This document shows positions 5,285-5,799 of a DNA stretch of 5,799 nucleotides, piece after piece (the first letter of the stretch is position 1; the number at the start of each line of letters is the position of its first letter). A program made the translations under genes and the position numbers. Location: NCBI GenBank assembly GCA_023388385.1, contig JAEWGK010000031.1:1-5799 (forward strand), written 5' to 3'. The notes beneath the pieces were generated by a model. It did not search any database, was not told where the DNA came from, and saw nothing but the letters and a program-made list of their open reading frames with translations. Origin of the DNA: Actinomycetes bacterium (GTDB lineage: Bacteria > Actinomycetota > Actinomycetes > Mycobacteriales > Mycobacteriaceae).

Positions 5285-5799
5285 TCAGCGGCTGCGGCGG
5301 TAGAACGGCGTCTCGACGACGCGGAACGTCAGGCGCTTCCCGCGCACGTCCACCTCCACGACGGAGCCGGGGGCGGCGGGACCGCCCTCGGCCGCGGCGG
5401 CGGCGTCGACGGACGCCAGCGCGATGGGGTGGCCGAGCGTGGGCGACGGCACGCCGGAGGTGATGGCGCCGATGGGGGCCGCGTCGTCCGCCGCACCCGC
5501 GGCGTGGACCGCGTAGCCCTCCCGGGCGGGGCGGCGGCCCTCGCCGGCCAGGCCGATGAGCGCGCGGGCCGGGCCCTGCTCCTTCGCGGCGAGGATCGCG
5601 TCGCGGCCGACGAACTCTTCCTTGGACTTCGTCGCGGCCAGGACGCCGAGGCCGACGTCGACGGGCGTGAGGTCCCGGGTGAGCTCGTGGCCGTACAGCG
5701 GCATGCCGGCCTCCAGGCGCAGCGTGTCGCGGCAGGCCAGGCCGCACGGCGTCGCCGGGCGGGCGCCACCCGCCTCCGTCTCCGCCGCCGTGGCGACGG
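5285..5799 (-). CDS. gcvT: Glycine cleavage system aminomethyltransferase, T protein (partial, N-terminus beyond the right edge)
   Basis: The T protein moves the one-carbon unit from the aminomethyl-lipoyl H protein to tetrahydrofolate, releasing ammonia and forming 5,10-methylene-tetrahydrofolate. The frame is open from the window edge to TGA at 5285-5287, giving 170 codons, a little under half of the usual 365-370 residues. The segment begins shortly before the signature GLACRDTLRLEAGMPLYG, which marks the end of the folate-binding part. It continues with TPVDVGLG and KEEFVGRDAI, then the C-terminal barrel domain with GAITSGVPSPTLGHPIALA, and closes with the typical VVETPFYRR end. Alanine-rich stretches in the barrel fit the high GC content rather than any special function. 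The internal ATG at 5704 is not the start, because the conserved signature begins upstream of it. gcvH follows after 96 bp. Confidence 0.95.
   Translation of the reverse strand, partial: VATAAETEAGGARPATPCGLACRDTLRLEAGMPLYGHELTRDLTPVDVGLGVLAATKSKEEFVGRDAILAAKEQGPARALIGLAGEGRRPAREGYAVHAAGAADDAAPIGAITSGVPSPTLGHPIALASVDAAAAAEGGPAAPGSVVEVDVRGKRLTFRVVETPFYRRSR

Noticed and set aside
4773..5747. A 324-codon minus-strand frame spanning gcvH and gcvT
   Set aside because: It is an arginine-rich shadow crossing two well-recognised genes and the gap between them; no domain is visible.
1..5799. tRNA or rRNA genes, CRISPR array, insertion sequence, phage or toxin-antitoxin genes
   Set aside because: I looked on both strands and found no cloverleaf, regularly spaced repeats, transposase or integrase motifs, or small paired genes.

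Overview
The window looks like actinobacterial chromosome, most probably from a high-GC Corynebacterium or a close relative. Three things suggest this. The right-hand genes have roughly 70% GC and strongly GC-ending codons. Two genes start with GTG behind good Shine-Dalgarno sites. The aldehyde dehydrogenase resembles, from memory, the 506-residue corynebacterial acetaldehyde dehydrogenase. The species cannot be fixed from this window. All five genes are on the minus strand, so transcription runs from right to left.

Right to left, the layout is as follows. (1) The C-terminal 170 codons of gcvT (T-protein of the glycine cleavage system) enter from the right edge. (2) A 96-bp gap with two GC hairpins follows. 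(3) gcvH encodes the complete 127-residue lipoyl H-protein. (4) A 247-bp gap holds a very strong bulged hairpin (probable gcvH terminator), an AT-rich promoter-like block and a structured leader of about 100 nt. (5) ald encodes a complete 506-residue NAD-dependent aldehyde dehydrogenase. (6) A 271-bp gap holds a terminator-like hairpin for ald and two operator-like dyads. (7) hsdM is a complete type I restriction-modification methyltransferase of 655 residues. (8) hsdS, the specificity subunit, overlaps hsdM by 4 bp (ATGA) and runs off the left edge after 267 codons.

Functionally there are two unrelated blocks. The gcvT-gcvH pair and ald are core metabolism: glycine breakdown into one-carbon units, and acetaldehyde oxidation to acetate. 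The hsdM-hsdS pair is an accessory DNA-methylation or host-defence module. HsdM and HsdS together would methylate adenine at a bipartite target set by HsdS. No hsdR nuclease gene is visible; it may lie beyond the left edge. GC content falls on entering the hsd module and is patchy inside hsdS: about 42% in sampled 60-bp blocks of each target-recognition domain against about 68% in the conserved centre. This fits domain exchange or horizontal acquisition.

I looked for an undescribed system and found no convincing evidence for one. The most worthwhile leads are the compositional mosaic in hsdS, the dyads upstream of hsdM, and the structured ald leader and gcvT-gcvH gap.
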